This document shows, piece by piece, positions 49,794 to 57,655 of a DNA stretch of 57,829 bases (the stretch's first letter is position 1; every line of letters starts with the position of its first letter). A program made the translations under genes and the position numbers. Origin of the DNA: Micrococcus sp. EYE_212 (lineage in GTDB: Bacteria > Actinomycetota > Actinomycetes > Actinomycetales > Micrococcaceae); the NCBI RefSeq assembly GCF_023147585.1, contig NZ_JAHXOZ010000014.1, positions 1 to 57,829 of the forward strand. Direction: 5' to 3'. The notes beneath the pieces are model-generated. The model worked only from the letters and a program-made list of their open reading frames with translations. It made no database searches and was not told the origin of the DNA.

Positions 49794-51620
49794 TCAGGCC
49801 TGCAGCAGCCAGGCCGCCGAGTCGGGGGCCAGGCGGCCGTCGGCGAGTGCGTCCGGGTCCTCGAGGGAGGACAGGGCCTTCGCGTGGCCGGCGGGCAGGT
49901 CCAGGGGCTCGGCGCCGAGGTTGGCGATCACGAGCACGGTCCGGGCCGGGATCGGCTCGCCCGAGCCGAGGTGGTGGCCCCCGCCGTTGGTCACGGTGAA
50001 CGCGAGCACGCCGCGCTCCGGGTCGTGGTGCTCGGACCACGCGAACGTGCCGGTGCCCAGGTCCAGCTCGCCGCGGATCTCCAGCAGCCGGCGGTACAGC
50101 TCGAACACGGACCCCTCGACGCCGACCTGGCGGTCCGCGGCCAGCGCCCGGAAGGACTCCGGCTGGGGCAGCCAGGGGGAGACGGGCGCGGTGGACGCGC
50201 CGTCGTCATCGGCGGTGGCCGAGAAGCCGTACGCGGGGGCGTCCGCCTCCCAGGGCAGCGGGATGCGGCAGCCGTCCCGGCCGGGCTCCTCCCCGTCCGT
50301 GCGGAAGAAGTACGGGTCCTGGCGGTGCTCGGCCGCGAGCGTGGTGTGCTCGGGCAGGCCGAGCTCGTCGCCCTGGTAGATGTACGCCGAGCCGGGCAGG
50401 CCCAGCTCGATCAGGGCGGCGGCTCGGGCGCGACGGCGGCCCAGCTCCTCGTCCGGCTGCTCGTCGTCGGCGGTGATCCCGGCGGGGTAGGAGCTCGGAT
50501 CCGTGAGGCCGTAGCGGGAGGTGTGCCGCACGGTGTCGTGGTTGGAGAGCACCCACGTGTTGGGCGCCCCCACCCGCTCGGCCGCCGTGAAGGAGCGCTC
50601 GATCGCGGAGGACAGGGACTCCGCGTCCCAGCCGGCCACGAGGTAGGTGAAGTTGAAGGCCTGGTGCATCTCCCCCGGGCGCACGTAGCGGAACGTGCGG
50701 GAGAGCGGGGCCACCCAGGCCTCGGCCACCATCATGGGCTCGTGGTCGTAGGAGTCCAGCACCCGGCGCCACTGCCGGTACACCTCGTGCACGCGGTCCT
50801 GGTCGATGAACGGCATGAGGGGCTCGAAGGTGTCCGGGTCGAACGTGGGGTCGTCGTCCTCGCCGGCGTCCACCACCATGCCCATGCGGGTGTGCTCGGA
50901 GTCGGGGTAGCCGGGCTTCTTGATGAGCCCGTGCGCCACGTCCACGCGGAAGCCGTCCACGCCGCGGTCCAGCCAGAACCGCAGGATGCCCTCGAACTCC
51001 TCGCGGACCTCCGGGTTCTCCCAGTTCAGGTCCGGCTGCGTGGTGTCGAAGAGGTGCAGGTACCACTGGCCCGGCGTCCCGTCCGCCTCGGTCACGCGGG
51101 ACCACGCGCCGCCGCCGAAGGTGGAGAGCCAGTTGCTGGGCGGCAGCTCCCCGTGCTCGCCGCGGCCCTCGGCGAAGTGGTAGCGGGCTCGCTCGGGGGA
51201 GCCGGGCGAGGTCGCCAGCGCCGCCTGGAACCACGCGTGCTCGGAGGAGGTGTGATTGGGCACGAGGTCCACGATCACGCGGATCCCCGCCGCGTGGGCG
51301 GCGTCGATCATCGCATCCGCGTCCTCGAGCGTGCCGAACCGCGGGTCGACGGCGCGGTAGTCCGCCACGTCGTAGCCGGCGTCGTGCTGCGGGGAGAGGT
51401 AGAAGGGCGAGAGCCAGATCGCGTCCACGCCCAGGGTCTGCAGGTAGTCCATGCGCGCGGTGACGCCGGGCAGGTCGCCCATGCCGTCGCCGTTGCCGTC
51501 CGCGAAGCTGCGCGGGTACACCTGGTAGATCACGGCGTCCACCCACCACGGCGTGGTCGGGCGGTTGCGGGCTTCCGACGGCGGGGTGGTCAGGCGCATG
51601 GCGGGGGATGGCGTGGTCAT
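49794..51620 (-). CDS. Alpha-glucosidase, GH13 family
   Basis: Hydrolyses alpha-1,4- or alpha-1,6-linked glucosides such as maltose or isomaltose in the cytosol; no signal peptide is present. The 608-residue (beta/alpha)8 enzyme starts at WWVDAVIYQVYPRSFADGNG. It has the conserved regions VDLVPNHTS, GFRVDVAHG (nucleophile Asp), MMVAEAW (acid/base Glu) and VLSNHD (third acid), and a C-terminal beta domain. The leaderless ATG is placed by TAGGCT 7 bases upstream. No sugar ABC or PTS genes adjoin it. Confidence 0.93.
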   Translation of the reverse strand: MTTPSPAMRLTTPPSEARNRPTTPWWVDAVIYQVYPRSFADGNGDGMGDLPGVTARMDYLQTLGVDAIWLSPFYLSPQHDAGYDVADYRAVDPRFGTLEDADAMIDAAHAAGIRVIVDLVPNHTSSEHAWFQAALATSPGSPERARYHFAEGRGEHGELPPSNWLSTFGGGAWSRVTEADGTPGQWYLHLFDTTQPDLNWENPEVREEFEGILRFWLDRGVDGFRVDVAHGLIKKPGYPDSEHTRMGMVVDAGEDDDPTFDPDTFEPLMPFIDQDRVHEVYRQWRRVLDSYDHEPMMVAEAWVAPLSRTFRYVRPGEMHQAFNFTYLVAGWDAESLSSAIERSFTAAERVGAPNTWVLSNHDTVRHTSRYGLTDPSSYPAGITADDEQPDEELGRRRARAAALIELGLPGSAYIYQGDELGLPEHTTLAAEHRQDPYFFRTDGEEPGRDGCRIPLPWEADAPAYGFSATADDDGASTAPVSPWLPQPESFRALAADRQVGVEGSVFELYRRLLEIRGELDLGTGTFAWSEHHDPERGVLAFTVTNGGGHHLGSGEPIPARTVLVIANLGAEPLDLPAGHAKALSSLEDPDALADGRLAPDSAAWLLQA

Positions 51621-51627
51621 GGGCTCC

Positions 51628-51633
51628 AGCCTA
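51628..51633 (-). promoter_or_regulatory. -10 box of the alpha-glucosidase gene, leaderless
   Basis: TAGGCT on the minus strand ends 7 bases before the ATG at 51620. It lies 28 bases past the stop of the upstream MFS gene. Confidence 0.7.
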
Positions 51634-51660
51634 GAGCCGGCGGCGGTCGGCGGGTCGGTC

Positions 51661-52995
51661 TCAGCCCCTCGAGACCTCCGGCAGGCGCAGGCCCGCGACG
51701 ACGCCCGCGGCCCCGAGCGCGGCGAGGAGGAGGAGCGCCCACGTCGCGCTCGCGGCGGCCAGGGCGGCGCTGACCGCCCCCACCACCAGCAGGATCACGC
51801 CCATCGCGGTGTTGGACACCGCCGTGTAGACGGTGCGCGTGTCCCCGGAGGCCATGTCCATGAGGTACGTCTTGCGGCCGACGCGCACGCCCGTGTGCGC
51901 GAGCGTGAGCAGGAAGTAGGCGCTCACCAGCAGCACGCCGCCCGCCCCGCTCCCGCCCCGGAACGCCGGCAGGGCCGCCAGCACCACGACGACGACGATC
52001 ACCGCCGACGCGATCGCCGCCGTCACCGCCATGAGCAGCCGGCTGGAGCGGTCCGCGAACCGGCCGAAGATGCGGCCGCCGACCAGCGAGGCCACCCCCG
52101 AGGCGATCACGAAGCCGCCGAGGCCGGCGAGCGCGTCCGTGCCGGCGTCGAGGGCCAGCATCACGATGAACGGCGGGCTCAGCGAGGAGACCAGCAGCAG
52201 GGAGCGCACGGTGACGAAGTGGCGGAAGTCCCGGTCCTCGCGCAGCAGGGCCCAGGAGCGGCGGGCGAGGGGTCCGTCATCCCCGTCGTCGTCGGCCTCC
52301 TTGCCACCCTCCTCGGGGTCCCCGGCGGGCTCGCGCAGGGTCAGGGAGACCCCGGCGACTGCGACCCACAGCGCCGCCCCGACCGTCAGGAGCCCCGCGA
52401 GGGCCCCGGCGTCGAGGGAGCCTCCGCCGAGCCCGCGGATGCCCAGCCCGAGGGTGATCGCCACCAGCCCGGACGCCGTCGTCGCCAGCCCGGTGATCTG
52501 CCCGCGCTCGCCCGGGGGCACCACGCGGCCCTGCACGTCCTTGGAGGAGATCGAGCACAGGCAGCGCCCCAGGGAGAAGACGGCCAGGGCCGCCAGGATC
52601 AGCACGCCGGCCGCCAGCCCCGTCCCGAGTGCGGCGGTGGCGGCCATCGCGGCGACGGATCCCGCCTGCACGAGCGCGCCGAGGGCGAAGACGCGCTTGC
52701 GCCGCCGCGCGCGCAGCACGAGCGGGGTGAGGAACGCCTGCGGGAGCATGGAGAGGGACTCGCGGATCGGCTTGAGCAGGCCCGTGAGCGCGGGCGGGAC
52801 GCCGAGCGCCGCGAACAGCCACGGCAGGACGGTGGAGGCGTTGACGATCTGGTCGCCCGAGGACTGCAGGGTGTTCGCGCCCACGAGGCGCAGGCCGTTG
52901 GCCGGGACGTCGCGGCGGACCTGCTCCGGGAGCCTCGCCTCGGCCTCGGGGCTGCGGGTGACCAGGCATGAGTAGATCTTCTCCGTGGTGCTCAC
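51661..52995 (-). CDS. MFS transporter
   Basis: A 444-residue major facilitator protein with twelve hydrophobic helices and a charged central loop (EEGGKEADDDGDDG, about residues 225-240) between its halves. The first helix is preceded by a polar region of about 40 residues. The motif A equivalent is weak (RIFGRFADRSSR in the second half), so the substrate class cannot be given. The GTG start, MSTTEKIYS, is leaderless, placed by a minus-strand TAGCGT 7 bases upstream. It is divergent from the nitroreductase gene with only 30 bases between starts. Confidence 0.85.
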   Translation of the reverse strand: MSTTEKIYSCLVTRSPEAEARLPEQVRRDVPANGLRLVGANTLQSSGDQIVNASTVLPWLFAALGVPPALTGLLKPIRESLSMLPQAFLTPLVLRARRRKRVFALGALVQAGSVAAMAATAALGTGLAAGVLILAALAVFSLGRCLCSISSKDVQGRVVPPGERGQITGLATTASGLVAITLGLGIRGLGGGSLDAGALAGLLTVGAALWVAVAGVSLTLREPAGDPEEGGKEADDDGDDGPLARRSWALLREDRDFRHFVTVRSLLLVSSLSPPFIVMLALDAGTDALAGLGGFVIASGVASLVGGRIFGRFADRSSRLLMAVTAAIASAVIVVVVVLAALPAFRGGSGAGGVLLVSAYFLLTLAHTGVRVGRKTYLMDMASGDTRTVYTAVSNTAMGVILLVVGAVSAALAAASATWALLLLAALGAAGVVAGLRLPEVSRG

Positions 52996-53002
52996 TGCGT
53001 CC

Positions 53003-53008
53003 ACGCTA
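53003..53008 (-). promoter_or_regulatory. -10 box of the MFS gene, leaderless
   Basis: TAGCGT on the minus strand ends 7 bases before the GTG at 52995. It is 5 bases from the likely rightward -10 box at 53014-53019. Confidence 0.6.
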
Positions 53009-53013
53009 GCGGC

Positions 53014-53019
53014 CACAAT
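53014..53019 (+). promoter_or_regulatory. Likely -10 box of the nitroreductase gene, leaderless
   Basis: CACAAT, a one-base variant of TAnnnT, ends 6 bases before the ATG at 53026. No ribosome-binding site is present. Confidence 0.45.
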
Positions 53020-53025
53020 GGGCGG

Positions 53026-53604
53026 ATGAAGCTCTTCGACGACCCCGTCCTGCAGGCCATGGCCTCGCGCCGGTCCGTCTCCAAGGTGGGCCCGCAGACC
53101 CCGTCCGACGAGGAGGTCGCCCGCCTGCTGGCCGCCGTCACCCCGGTGGCGGACCACAAGGCGCTGCGGCCCTGGCGCCTGATCCTGCTGCGCGGGGAGG
53201 ACCGGCGCGTGCTCGCCGACGCCCTCGACGCCGCCGCGGGCGTCACCCGCGCGACGGGCGAGGTGAACCCCAAGCCGTTCCGGGCGGAGCTGCTGATCGC
53301 CGTCGTCGCGAGCCGGACGGAGCACCCGGCGGTGCCGCCGTGGGAGCAGGACGCCACGGCCGCGGGCGCCGCGCACCTGCTCGAGCTCGCGCTGTGGCAG
53401 GCCGGGTGGGGCGTGATGTGGCGCTCCGGTCCGCACACGAACGCCGGCGAGGTGCGCGCGGCGCACGGCCTGGGCGAGGACGAGCTGCTCCTGGGCTGGC
53501 TGTACGTGGGGGACGTCGACCCGGCCTTCACGGCGAAGCTCGCCTCCTCGCACCGCCCGCCGCTGGACCCCGCGCCGTTCCTCTCCCGCATGCCGCGGGG
53601 CTGA
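53026..53604 (+). CDS. Nitroreductase-family flavoprotein
   Basis: A 192-residue FMN-dependent NAD(P)H oxidoreductase of the nitroreductase fold. It begins LQAMASRRSVSKVG, where the RRS motif binds the FMN phosphate. It continues HKALRPWRLILLRGEDR (flavin contact) and ends LLLGWLYVGDVDPAF in the usual C-terminal place. Physiological substrates are unknown; the family reduces nitroaromatics, quinones or flavins. It is a single gene ending before a large palindrome. Confidence 0.88.
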   Translation: MKLFDDPVLQAMASRRSVSKVGPQTPSDEEVARLLAAVTPVADHKALRPWRLILLRGEDRRVLADALDAAAGVTRATGEVNPKPFRAELLIAVVASRTEHPAVPPWEQDATAAGAAHLLELALWQAGWGVMWRSGPHTNAGEVRAAHGLGEDELLLGWLYVGDVDPAFTAKLASSHRPPLDPAPFLSRMPRG

Positions 53605-53645
53605 GCTGCCCGCCGCGACACCCACGCCCGCCCCCTCACGCCGTC

Positions 53646-53700
53646 GAGGTGTCACGAATTGTTGGTATCCGGCCCGGATACCAACAATTCATGACACCTC
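53646..53700. repeat. 55-bp extragenic palindrome P1
   Basis: Two 27-base arms (53646-53672 and 53674-53700) pair at 26 positions around a single central C. The arms contain the AT-rich core GAATTGTTGGTATCC, unlike the neighbouring GC-rich hairpins. It lies between convergent genes and could terminate both. Confidence 0.85.
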
Positions 53701-53719
53701 GTTCCAAGGCCCTGAGTGC

Positions 53720-54571
53720 TCAGTTCGCCCGGGCCAGCATCCCGACGGCCGCCCAACGCCGGTTGAGCCGCTCCTGGGCCACGCCGCCGGTCGCGGCGTC
53801 GCCCTCCTCGAGCGCGTCGAGCAGCGTCCAGAGGTCGTACACGGAGTCGTCCGGCCAGACGTGCGGCGTGAGCGCTCCGTAGTCCAGCTCGAGCACGGAG
53901 TCCGGGTGGAAGGAGCCCAGCCACTCGCCCATCACCGTCAGCTCGCCGAGGAGCTCGGACTCCGGGGCGTGCCGGGCGAGCACCGCGGCCGCGTGCGCGC
54001 AGCGCTCCCGGGCGACCGTCACGCGCGCCCGCCGGCAGGCCACCGTCTCCCCGTCCACGAGCCGCTGCACGGGCTCCTCCGGGTCGAACGCCGCGAGCCA
54101 GCCGTGCGGCACGCCCCACGTGGCGGTGCGCGTCTGCACGCGGTGGTGGCCGCCCTCGCCGTGCGGCTCGTCCGGGTCCGGGGAGAGCCCCCACTCGTCC
54201 TCGAGCTGCACGAGCGCGCGGCCGCGGTTCATGGCGCGGGCCGCCGTCGGGATCGCGGCCTCGAACGCGGACGGCGTCATGGCGCCCTCGAGCAGGGCGG
54301 CCGCCATCTCGGCGCGCAGTCCGAGCTCGTCCGGGCAGTAGAACGCGGAGCCGTGGGAGTCCGTCACCACGCGCACGAGCTCGTCCTCGCCGGGCTCGGG
54401 GAACGGGTCCGCGGCGCGGCGCACCAGGCGCTGCCGCGCCCGCTCGTCCGCCTCGGCCTCGACCTCGACGCGGGAGCGGTGCGTCCCGGCGATCAGCCGT
54501 GCCTGCACCGCGTCCGGGTACGCGGTGAGCGGCTGGAAGACGCGCAGGTGCGCGGTGCCACGGTGCGGCAT
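53720..54571 (-). CDS. Conserved hypothetical protein
   Basis: A 283-residue acidic soluble protein with no signal peptide, membrane helix or recognised catalytic motif. It starts RGTAHLRVFQPLTAYPDAVQ and ends with a Trp-containing phrase near VWPDDSVYDLWTLLDALEEGD. It follows the exonuclease III gene by nine bases, so the two are co-transcribed, and similar proteins exist in related actinobacteria. Function is unknown; the link to DNA repair is by position only. Confidence 0.72.
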   Translation of the reverse strand: MPHRGTAHLRVFQPLTAYPDAVQARLIAGTHRSRVEVEAEADERARQRLVRRAADPFPEPGEDELVRVVTDSHGSAFYCPDELGLRAEMAAALLEGAMTPSAFEAAIPTAARAMNRGRALVQLEDEWGLSPDPDEPHGEGGHHRVQTRTATWGVPHGWLAAFDPEEPVQRLVDGETVACRRARVTVARERCAHAAAVLARHAPESELLGELTVMGEWLGSFHPDSVLELDYGALTPHVWPDDSVYDLWTLLDALEEGDAATGGVAQERLNRRWAAVGMLARAN

Positions 54572-54580
54572 GCCGGCGGC

Positions 54581-55408
54581 TCAGCCCAGCTCGACGACGA
54601 CGGGCGCGTGGTCCGAGGCGCCCTTGCCCTTGCGCTCCTCACGGTCGATGAAGGCGTCCGTGACCGTCTCGGCGAGCGCGGGGGAGCACAGCTGGAAGTC
54701 GATGCGCATGCCCTTCTTCTTGGGGAAGGCCAGGCCCGTGTAGTCCCAGTAGGTGTACACCCCGGGGCCGGGGTGGCGCGGACGCACCACGTCCTGGAGG
54801 CCGGCCTCCTCGAACGCGTGGAACGCGGCGCGCTCGGGCGGGGAGACGTGCGTGTAGCCCTCGTCCACGAACAGGTCGATGTCCCACACGTCCTCGTCCT
54901 GCGGGGCGATGTTCCAGTCGCCGGTGAGGGCCAGGCGCGTCTGGGGGTCCGCGGCGAGGCGCTCGGCGGCGTGCTCGCGCAGCACCCGCAGCCACTCCAG
55001 CTTGTAGGGCATGTGCTCGTCCTGCAGGCCGCGCCCGTTGGGCACGTAGAGGCTCCACAGGCGGACGGGTGCGACGCCGTCGCGCGCCTCGGTGCCCACC
55101 GTCGCGCCGATCGCGCGGGACTCCTCCTGGGGGTCCACGCCGCCCTTGCCGAAGTGCGGCTGGCCGGGGAAGCCGCGCTGCACGTCCGTGAGGCCCACGC
55201 GGGAGGCGATGGCCACGCCGTTCCACTGCGAGATCCCGTTGTGGGCCACCTCGTAGCCGGCACGCTCGAAGAGCTCCCACGGGAAGTTCTCGTCCTTGCA
55301 CTTGGTCTCCTGGATCGCCAGGACGTCGATGTCCTGGCGCTCGAGGAAGGCCTCGACGCGGTCGGCGCGGGCACGGAGGGAGTTGACGTTCCAGGTCGCG
55401 ATCTTCAC
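54581..55408 (-). CDS. xth: Exodeoxyribonuclease III
   Basis: AP endonuclease and 3' exonuclease for base-excision repair. The 275-residue EEP-fold protein has the N-terminal MKIATWNVNSLRAR, the metal-binding Glu in LAIQETKCKDENFP, the active-site phrases SLYVPNGRG and LTGDWNIAPQDEDV, and the C-terminal catalytic His in GASDHAPVVVEL. The GTG start is leaderless, placed by TAGGCT 6 bases upstream. MutY at 11 kb works in the same repair pathway but is not linked. Confidence 0.96.
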   Translation of the reverse strand: MKIATWNVNSLRARADRVEAFLERQDIDVLAIQETKCKDENFPWELFERAGYEVAHNGISQWNGVAIASRVGLTDVQRGFPGQPHFGKGGVDPQEESRAIGATVGTEARDGVAPVRLWSLYVPNGRGLQDEHMPYKLEWLRVLREHAAERLAADPQTRLALTGDWNIAPQDEDVWDIDLFVDEGYTHVSPPERAAFHAFEEAGLQDVVRPRHPGPGVYTYWDYTGLAFPKKKGMRIDFQLCSPALAETVTDAFIDREERKGKGASDHAPVVVELG

Positions 55409-55414
55409 CCGGCC

Positions 55415-55420
55415 AGCCTA
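55415..55420 (-). promoter_or_regulatory. -10 box of xth, leaderless
   Basis: TAGGCT on the minus strand ends 6 bases before the GTG at 55408. It lies between nadE and xth, so xth has its own promoter. Confidence 0.65.
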
Positions 55421-55429
55421 ACGAAGGGG

Positions 55430-56311
55430 TCAGCGCCACCAGTCGTCGTGGATGGTCACCGGCGTCGTCCGCTTGTGGCGGGAGCGCAGCCAGATGCCCT
55501 CGAGCCGCTCGGCGACCTCCTCGGGGATCTCCCGTCCCTCGAGGTAGTCGTCGATGTGCTCGTAGCTCGTGCCCAGCTCGGTCTCGTCCGTCTGGCCCGG
55601 TTTGCCGTCCAGCAGGTCCGCGGTGGGGACCTTGTCCCACAGGTGCTCGGGGGCGCCCATCTCCTTCGCGAGGGCCCGCACCTGGCGCTTGTCGAGGCCG
55701 AACAGCGGCAGGATGTCCGCACCGCCGTCGCCGAACTTGGTGAAGAAGCCCGTGGTGGACTCCGCGCCCTGGTCCGTGCCGATCACCAGCTGCCCGTGCG
55801 CGCCGGCCACGGCGTACTGCGCGGTCATGCGCAGCCGGGCCTTCACGTTGCCCTTGTCGAAGTCGGAGATCTCCTCGCCGACGCCCGCGGCGAAGGCCGC
55901 CGCGAGGCCGTCGGTGGCGTCGCCGATGTTGATCGTCACCTCGCGGTCGGCGTCCACGAAGTCCAGGGCGGCCTGGGCGTCGGCCTCGTCGTGCTGCACC
56001 TTGTGGGGCAGGCGCACGCCGGTGAACTGGGGCGCCTCGCGGGTCGGGGCCCCGAGGGCGGGCTGCGCGCGGCCCTCCACGACGGCGTCCGCGACGCCCA
56101 GCTGCGCGCGGCGGCGCTCCACCGCGAGCTGGGCCAGTCGGCCGGCGGCCGTGGAGTCCACGCCGCCGGAGATGCCCAGCACGTAGCCGGACGCGCCGGT
56201 GGCCTCGAGGTAGTCCACGAGGAACTGCACGCGGGCCTCGACCTCGGCGGCCGGGTCGATCTCGGGCTTCACACCCATCTCGTCGATGATCTGCTGCTGG
56301 AGTTCACGCAT
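55430..56311 (-). CDS. nadE: Ammonia-dependent NAD(+) synthetase
   Basis: Amidates deamido-NAD to NAD with ATP and ammonia, the last step of NAD synthesis. The 293-residue protein has the PP-loop LGISGGVDSTAAGRLAQ near residue 44 and the NAD-site phrases NIGDATDGLAAAF, GTDQGAESTTGFFTKFGDGG and PTADLLDGKPGQTDE. It lacks an N-terminal glutaminase domain, so it uses free ammonia. Start choice: a GTG 9 bases upstream overlaps the TAGGGT box, so the ATG giving MRELQQQI is the start. Confidence 0.96.
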   Translation of the reverse strand: MRELQQQIIDEMGVKPEIDPAAEVEARVQFLVDYLEATGASGYVLGISGGVDSTAAGRLAQLAVERRRAQLGVADAVVEGRAQPALGAPTREAPQFTGVRLPHKVQHDEADAQAALDFVDADREVTINIGDATDGLAAAFAAGVGEEISDFDKGNVKARLRMTAQYAVAGAHGQLVIGTDQGAESTTGFFTKFGDGGADILPLFGLDKRQVRALAKEMGAPEHLWDKVPTADLLDGKPGQTDETELGTSYEHIDDYLEGREIPEEVAERLEGIWLRSRHKRTTPVTIHDDWWR

Positions 56312-56318
56312 GCGGGAC

Positions 56319-56324
56319 ACCCTA
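56319..56324 (-). promoter_or_regulatory. -10 box of nadE, leaderless
   Basis: TAGGGT on the minus strand ends 7 bases before the ATG at 56311. Confidence 0.7.
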
Positions 56325-56377
56325 CGGCGGCGTCCCCGGGTGCGTCCCGGCCCTGGCGTCCCCGGGGAGGCCTCGGC

Positions 56378-56821
56378 TCAGGCCTCCGGGTGGCCGAGGT
56401 TGCGGGCCACCTGCCGCAGCGTGCGCAGGGTGACGTCGTAGTGCTCGGCGGGCAGGCCCTCCGTCGCGCGCTCGCGCAGGGCGGTCACGGCGGCCGCCAC
56501 CCGGTCGCCCGCGGACCGGCCGGTCTGGGTGAGGGAGTACAGCTCGCCCTCGTACACCACCCATCCGGACTCCACGAGCTCCTCGAGCTGGCCGGCGACG
56601 GCGGCGCGCTGCTCCTCCTCGAACCCACCCGTGAGCTCGGCGGTGGTCCGCGGTGCGGTGGAGAGGACGTTGAGGACCTGCCACTGCGCGCGGGTGAGCC
56701 CGTGCTCCTCGAGGGACTGGGCCACCTGGGCCGCGATCAGGGCCTCCGTCACCGTGAGCCAGTGGGAGAGGGGGAGGCCGGAGGGGTGCTGGTGGGTCGT
56801 GTCGTTCGCCTGGTCCGTCAT
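56378..56821 (-). CDS. MarR-family transcriptional regulator
   Basis: A 147-residue winged-helix protein: LTRAQWQVLNVLSTAPRTTAELTGGFEEEQRAAVAGQLEELVESGWV spans the DNA-binding helices and YSLTQTGRSAGDRV the wing. The wing lacks the usual DxRxx basic tip, so DNA contact may differ from classical MarR. The leaderless ATG is set by TACGCT. It is divergent from pyrE with a 61-bp palindrome between them. Target genes are unknown. Confidence 0.82.
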   Translation of the reverse strand: MTDQANDTTHQHPSGLPLSHWLTVTEALIAAQVAQSLEEHGLTRAQWQVLNVLSTAPRTTAELTGGFEEEQRAAVAGQLEELVESGWVVYEGELYSLTQTGRSAGDRVAAAVTALRERATEGLPAEHYDVTLRTLRQVARNLGHPEA

Positions 56822-56828
56822 GGCCCCG

Positions 56829-56834
56829 AGCGTA
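56829..56834 (-). promoter_or_regulatory. -10 box of the marR-like gene, leaderless
   Basis: TACGCT on the minus strand ends 7 bases before the ATG at 56821. Confidence 0.65.
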
Positions 56835-56877
56835 GCCAGCGGGGCGCGGGAGCGGCAGGGGGCGGCGCCCCCTTCCG

Positions 56878-56938
56878 CGGCCGGGCACAGTTCTGCCAGG
56901 CAACCACGGGGGCTGCCTGGCAGAACTGTGCCCGGCCG
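56878..56938. repeat. 61-bp extragenic palindrome P2
   Basis: Perfect 25-base arms (56878-56902 and 56914-56938) surround an 11-base loop. The arm includes GGGCACAGTTCTGCCAGGCA. It lies between divergent genes, so it is not simply a gene terminator. Confidence 0.85.
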
Positions 56939-56975
56939 GGGCCGGTCGGCCGAGATGGGCGCGATCGGCCCCGAT

Positions 56976-56981
56976 TAGGCT
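56976..56981 (+). promoter_or_regulatory. -10 box of pyrE, leaderless
   Basis: TAGGCT ends 6 bases before the ATG at 56988. With no leader, the gene cannot use the attenuation control seen in enteric pyrE. Confidence 0.7.
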
Positions 56982-56987
56982 GGGCGC

Positions 56988-57578
56988 ATGACCGACGCGC
57001 AGACCCAGACCGCCGACCCCACCCCCGAGCAGGATCGCGAGCGACTCAAGGAGCTCATCACCGAGCTCGCCGTGGTGCACGGCCGGGTGACGCTCTCCTC
57101 CGGCAAGGAGGCGGACTACTACGTGGACCTGCGCCGCGTCACGCTGCACCACGAGGCGGCCCCGCTGATCGGCCGCGTGATGCTGCGCCTGCTCGAGGAC
57201 GCCGGGATCGAGTACGAGACGATGGGCGGCCTCACCATGGGCGCCGACCCCGTGGCCACCGCGATGATGCACGCCGCCGGGGCCCAGGGCCGCGCGCTCG
57301 ACGCCTTCGTGGTCCGCAAGGCGCAGAAGTCCTACGGCATGGGCCGCCAGGTCGAGGGCCCGGGCGTGGATGGGCGCCGCGTCGTCGTGCTGGAGGACAC
57401 CTCCACCACCGGCGGCTCCGCGCTCACCGCGGTGGAGGGCGTGCGCCGCGCCGGCGGTGACGTGCAGGCCGTGGCCGTGATCGTGGACCGCGCCACCGGT
57501 GCCGCCGAGCGCGTGGCCGAGGAAGCCGGGGTCCCCTACCTGTACGCCTTCGGCAAGGACGAGCTCGGCCTCCACTGA
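56988..57578 (+). CDS. pyrE: Orotate phosphoribosyltransferase
   Basis: Joins orotate to PRPP to make orotidine 5'-phosphate in pyrimidine synthesis. The 196-residue type I phosphoribosyltransferase has VTLSSGKEADYYVDLRRVTL near residue 30, the loop phrase VRKAQKSYGMGRQVEG, and the PRPP-binding signature VVVLEDTSTTGGSALTAVE. The leaderless ATG is placed by TAGGCT. It is a single gene, followed at once by palindrome P3 and an IS110 end. Confidence 0.96.
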   Translation: MTDAQTQTADPTPEQDRERLKELITELAVVHGRVTLSSGKEADYYVDLRRVTLHHEAAPLIGRVMLRLLEDAGIEYETMGGLTMGADPVATAMMHAAGAQGRALDAFVVRKAQKSYGMGRQVEGPGVDGRRVVVLEDTSTTGGSALTAVEGVRRAGGDVQAVAVIVDRATGAAERVAEEAGVPYLYAFGKDELGLH

Positions 57579-57587
57579 CCCCGTCAC

Positions 57588-57655
57588 TTTCGTGAGGGAA
57601 ATCGTCGCCTCCATCCCAGCAGGTTGGCCTGGAGGCGACGATTTCCCTAGCGAAA
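57588..57655. repeat. 68-bp extragenic palindrome P3
   Basis: Arms of 25 bases (57588-57612 and 57631-57655) pair at 23 positions around an 18-base loop; the arm includes GGGAAATCGTCGCCTCC. It starts nine bases after the pyrE stop and ends 27 bases before the transposase stop codon. Confidence 0.82.
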
